This document shows positions 5,479-6,156 of a stretch of 6,156 bases of DNA, in pieces. Made by a program: the position numbers and the translations under genes. Within the stretch, counting starts at the first letter, position 1. Each line of letters opens with the position of its first letter. The notes beneath the pieces were generated by a model that was not told where the DNA came from, made no database searches, and saw only the letters and a list, made by a program, of their open reading frames with translations. The DNA is from Rhodothermales bacterium (GTDB lineage: Bacteria; Bacteroidota; Rhodothermia; Rhodothermales; UBA10348): positions 1 through 6,156 of the forward strand of contig JABDJZ010000557.1 in assembly GCA_013003255.1 (NCBI GenBank). The letters are read 5' to 3'.

Positions 5479-6156
5479 TGAAACACGTCACGCTATTCGC
5501 GCTCATTCTGCTCCCCGTAACCGCCTGCGCCCAGATACCTCGCGGCGAATGGGCGCCGGAGTTGACCGAGGTCTGGGAGCCGGAGCCCGCCGTGGTCACT
5601 CCGGGCGAAGGCACCCTGCCGCCGTCTGACGCCATAGTGCTCTTTGACGGATCTGACCTGTCCTCCTGGGAGTCTGTACGGGGAGGCGATGCCCGCTGGA
5701 ATGTGGCCGATGGCGTAGTCACGGTGGCTCCAGGTAGCGGCGACATCCGCACCCGCCAGACGTTCGGCTCCGTCCAGCTACACCTCGAATTCAGAACGCC
5801 GTCGGCGGTCACCGGCGAGGGTCAGGGGCGCGGAAACAGTGGGGTCTTTTTCCACGAGCAGTACGAGGTGCAGGTGCTGGACTCGTACGAGAACAGATCC
5901 TACTCCAACGGACAGTTGGGCTCCGTTTACAAGCAGTATCCGCCTCTGGTAAACCCGGCCAGGCCACCGGGCACCTGGCAGACCTACGACATCTTCTTCG
6001 ATTCACCGGTTTTCGATGATGAAGGTAAACTCCTGAAGCCCGCCTACGTCACCGTAGTTCTGAACGGTGTCCTGATCCAGAATCACGTCGAGATCCGGGG
6101 CGACACCGTTTATCGAGGGCTGCCCGAATATGAGGCGCATGGACCCGGATCCATCC
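5478..6156 (+). CDS. DUF1080 (3-keto-disaccharide hydrolase-like) lipoprotein, 3' truncated by window
   Basis: The first 226 residues are visible; the frame is open to the window end. The start ATG 5478-5480 overlaps the previous stop by one base. MKHVTLFALILLPVTAC is a lipoprotein signal with lipobox VTAC (Cys17), so the protein should be anchored in the envelope. The DUF1080 lectin-like beta-sandwich begins at LFDGSDLSSW (55-64), the hallmark opening of the family, followed by WNVADGVVTV (74-83), FGSVQLHLEFRTP (96-108), GRGNSGVFFHEQYEVQVLDS (117-136) and PPGTWQTYDIFF (163-174), then NGVLIQN (196-202). Pfam names this domain 3-keto-disaccharide hydrolase, and characterised members cleave 3-keto-glycosides. 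A Gfo/Idh/MocA partner directly upstream fits: one enzyme oxidises, the other cleaves. A pure carbohydrate-binding role cannot be ruled out. The rest of the protein is outside the window. Confidence 0.92.
   Translation, partial: MKHVTLFALILLPVTACAQIPRGEWAPELTEVWEPEPAVVTPGEGTLPPSDAIVLFDGSDLSSWESVRGGDARWNVADGVVTVAPGSGDIRTRQTFGSVQLHLEFRTPSAVTGEGQGRGNSGVFFHEQYEVQVLDSYENRSYSNGQLGSVYKQYPPLVNPARPPGTWQTYDIFFDSPVFDDEGKLLKPAYVTVVLNGVLIQNHVEIRGDTVYRGLPEYEAHGPGSI

Noticed and set aside
5405..5812. 135-residue minus-strand open frame
   Set aside because: It is antisense to the end of the oxidoreductase and the start of the DUF1080 gene.

Overview
The window comes from a Gram-negative bacterium of moderate to high GC content, most likely in or near the Bacteroidota/Rhodothermota/Balneolota (FCB) assemblage. 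The case rests on a MetZ-type C-terminus close in wording to those I remember from Bacteroidota, small outer-membrane-type proteins with a carboxypeptidase-regulatory-like (CarboxypepD_reg) N-terminal domain, and a Tat-exported Gfo/Idh/MocA oxidoreductase followed by a DUF1080 lipoprotein. This is inference from protein style. No rRNA or other marker is present to fix the taxon.

Left part (1-1060): the 3' end of a PLP-dependent homocysteine synthase gene (metZ-like) is followed by about 240 bp of AT-richer non-coding DNA with two palindromic structures. Next come tRNA-Phe(GAA) and tRNA-Asp(GTC), each with its own strong hairpin terminator. The tRNA-Phe is odd: two adjacent acceptor-stem positions do not pair.

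Middle part (1085-4074): two minus-strand genes, 40 bp apart, encode paralogous predicted exported beta-strand-rich proteins that I cannot assign to a characterised family. The upstream copy carries an extra CarboxypepD_reg-like domain and a low-complexity linker. The tRNA-Asp terminator is symmetric enough to serve as the convergent terminator of this pair. A third, unrelated predicted exported barrel-like protein is divergently transcribed. Both divergent genes appear to start with TTG, and the 67 bp between them holds a perfect 7-bp inverted repeat.

Right part (4159-6156): a Tat-signal Gfo/Idh/MocA oxidoreductase overlaps by one base (TGATG) the start of a DUF1080 (3-keto-disaccharide hydrolase-like) lipoprotein that runs off the window. 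Together they fit an envelope-located pathway that oxidises a sugar at C3 and then cleaves the keto-glycoside. Substrate and reaction are inferred from family knowledge.

No CRISPR array, insertion sequence, phage gene or classical defence gene is visible. The least explained items are the paralogous envelope-protein pair with its divergent neighbour and the mispaired tRNA-Phe.
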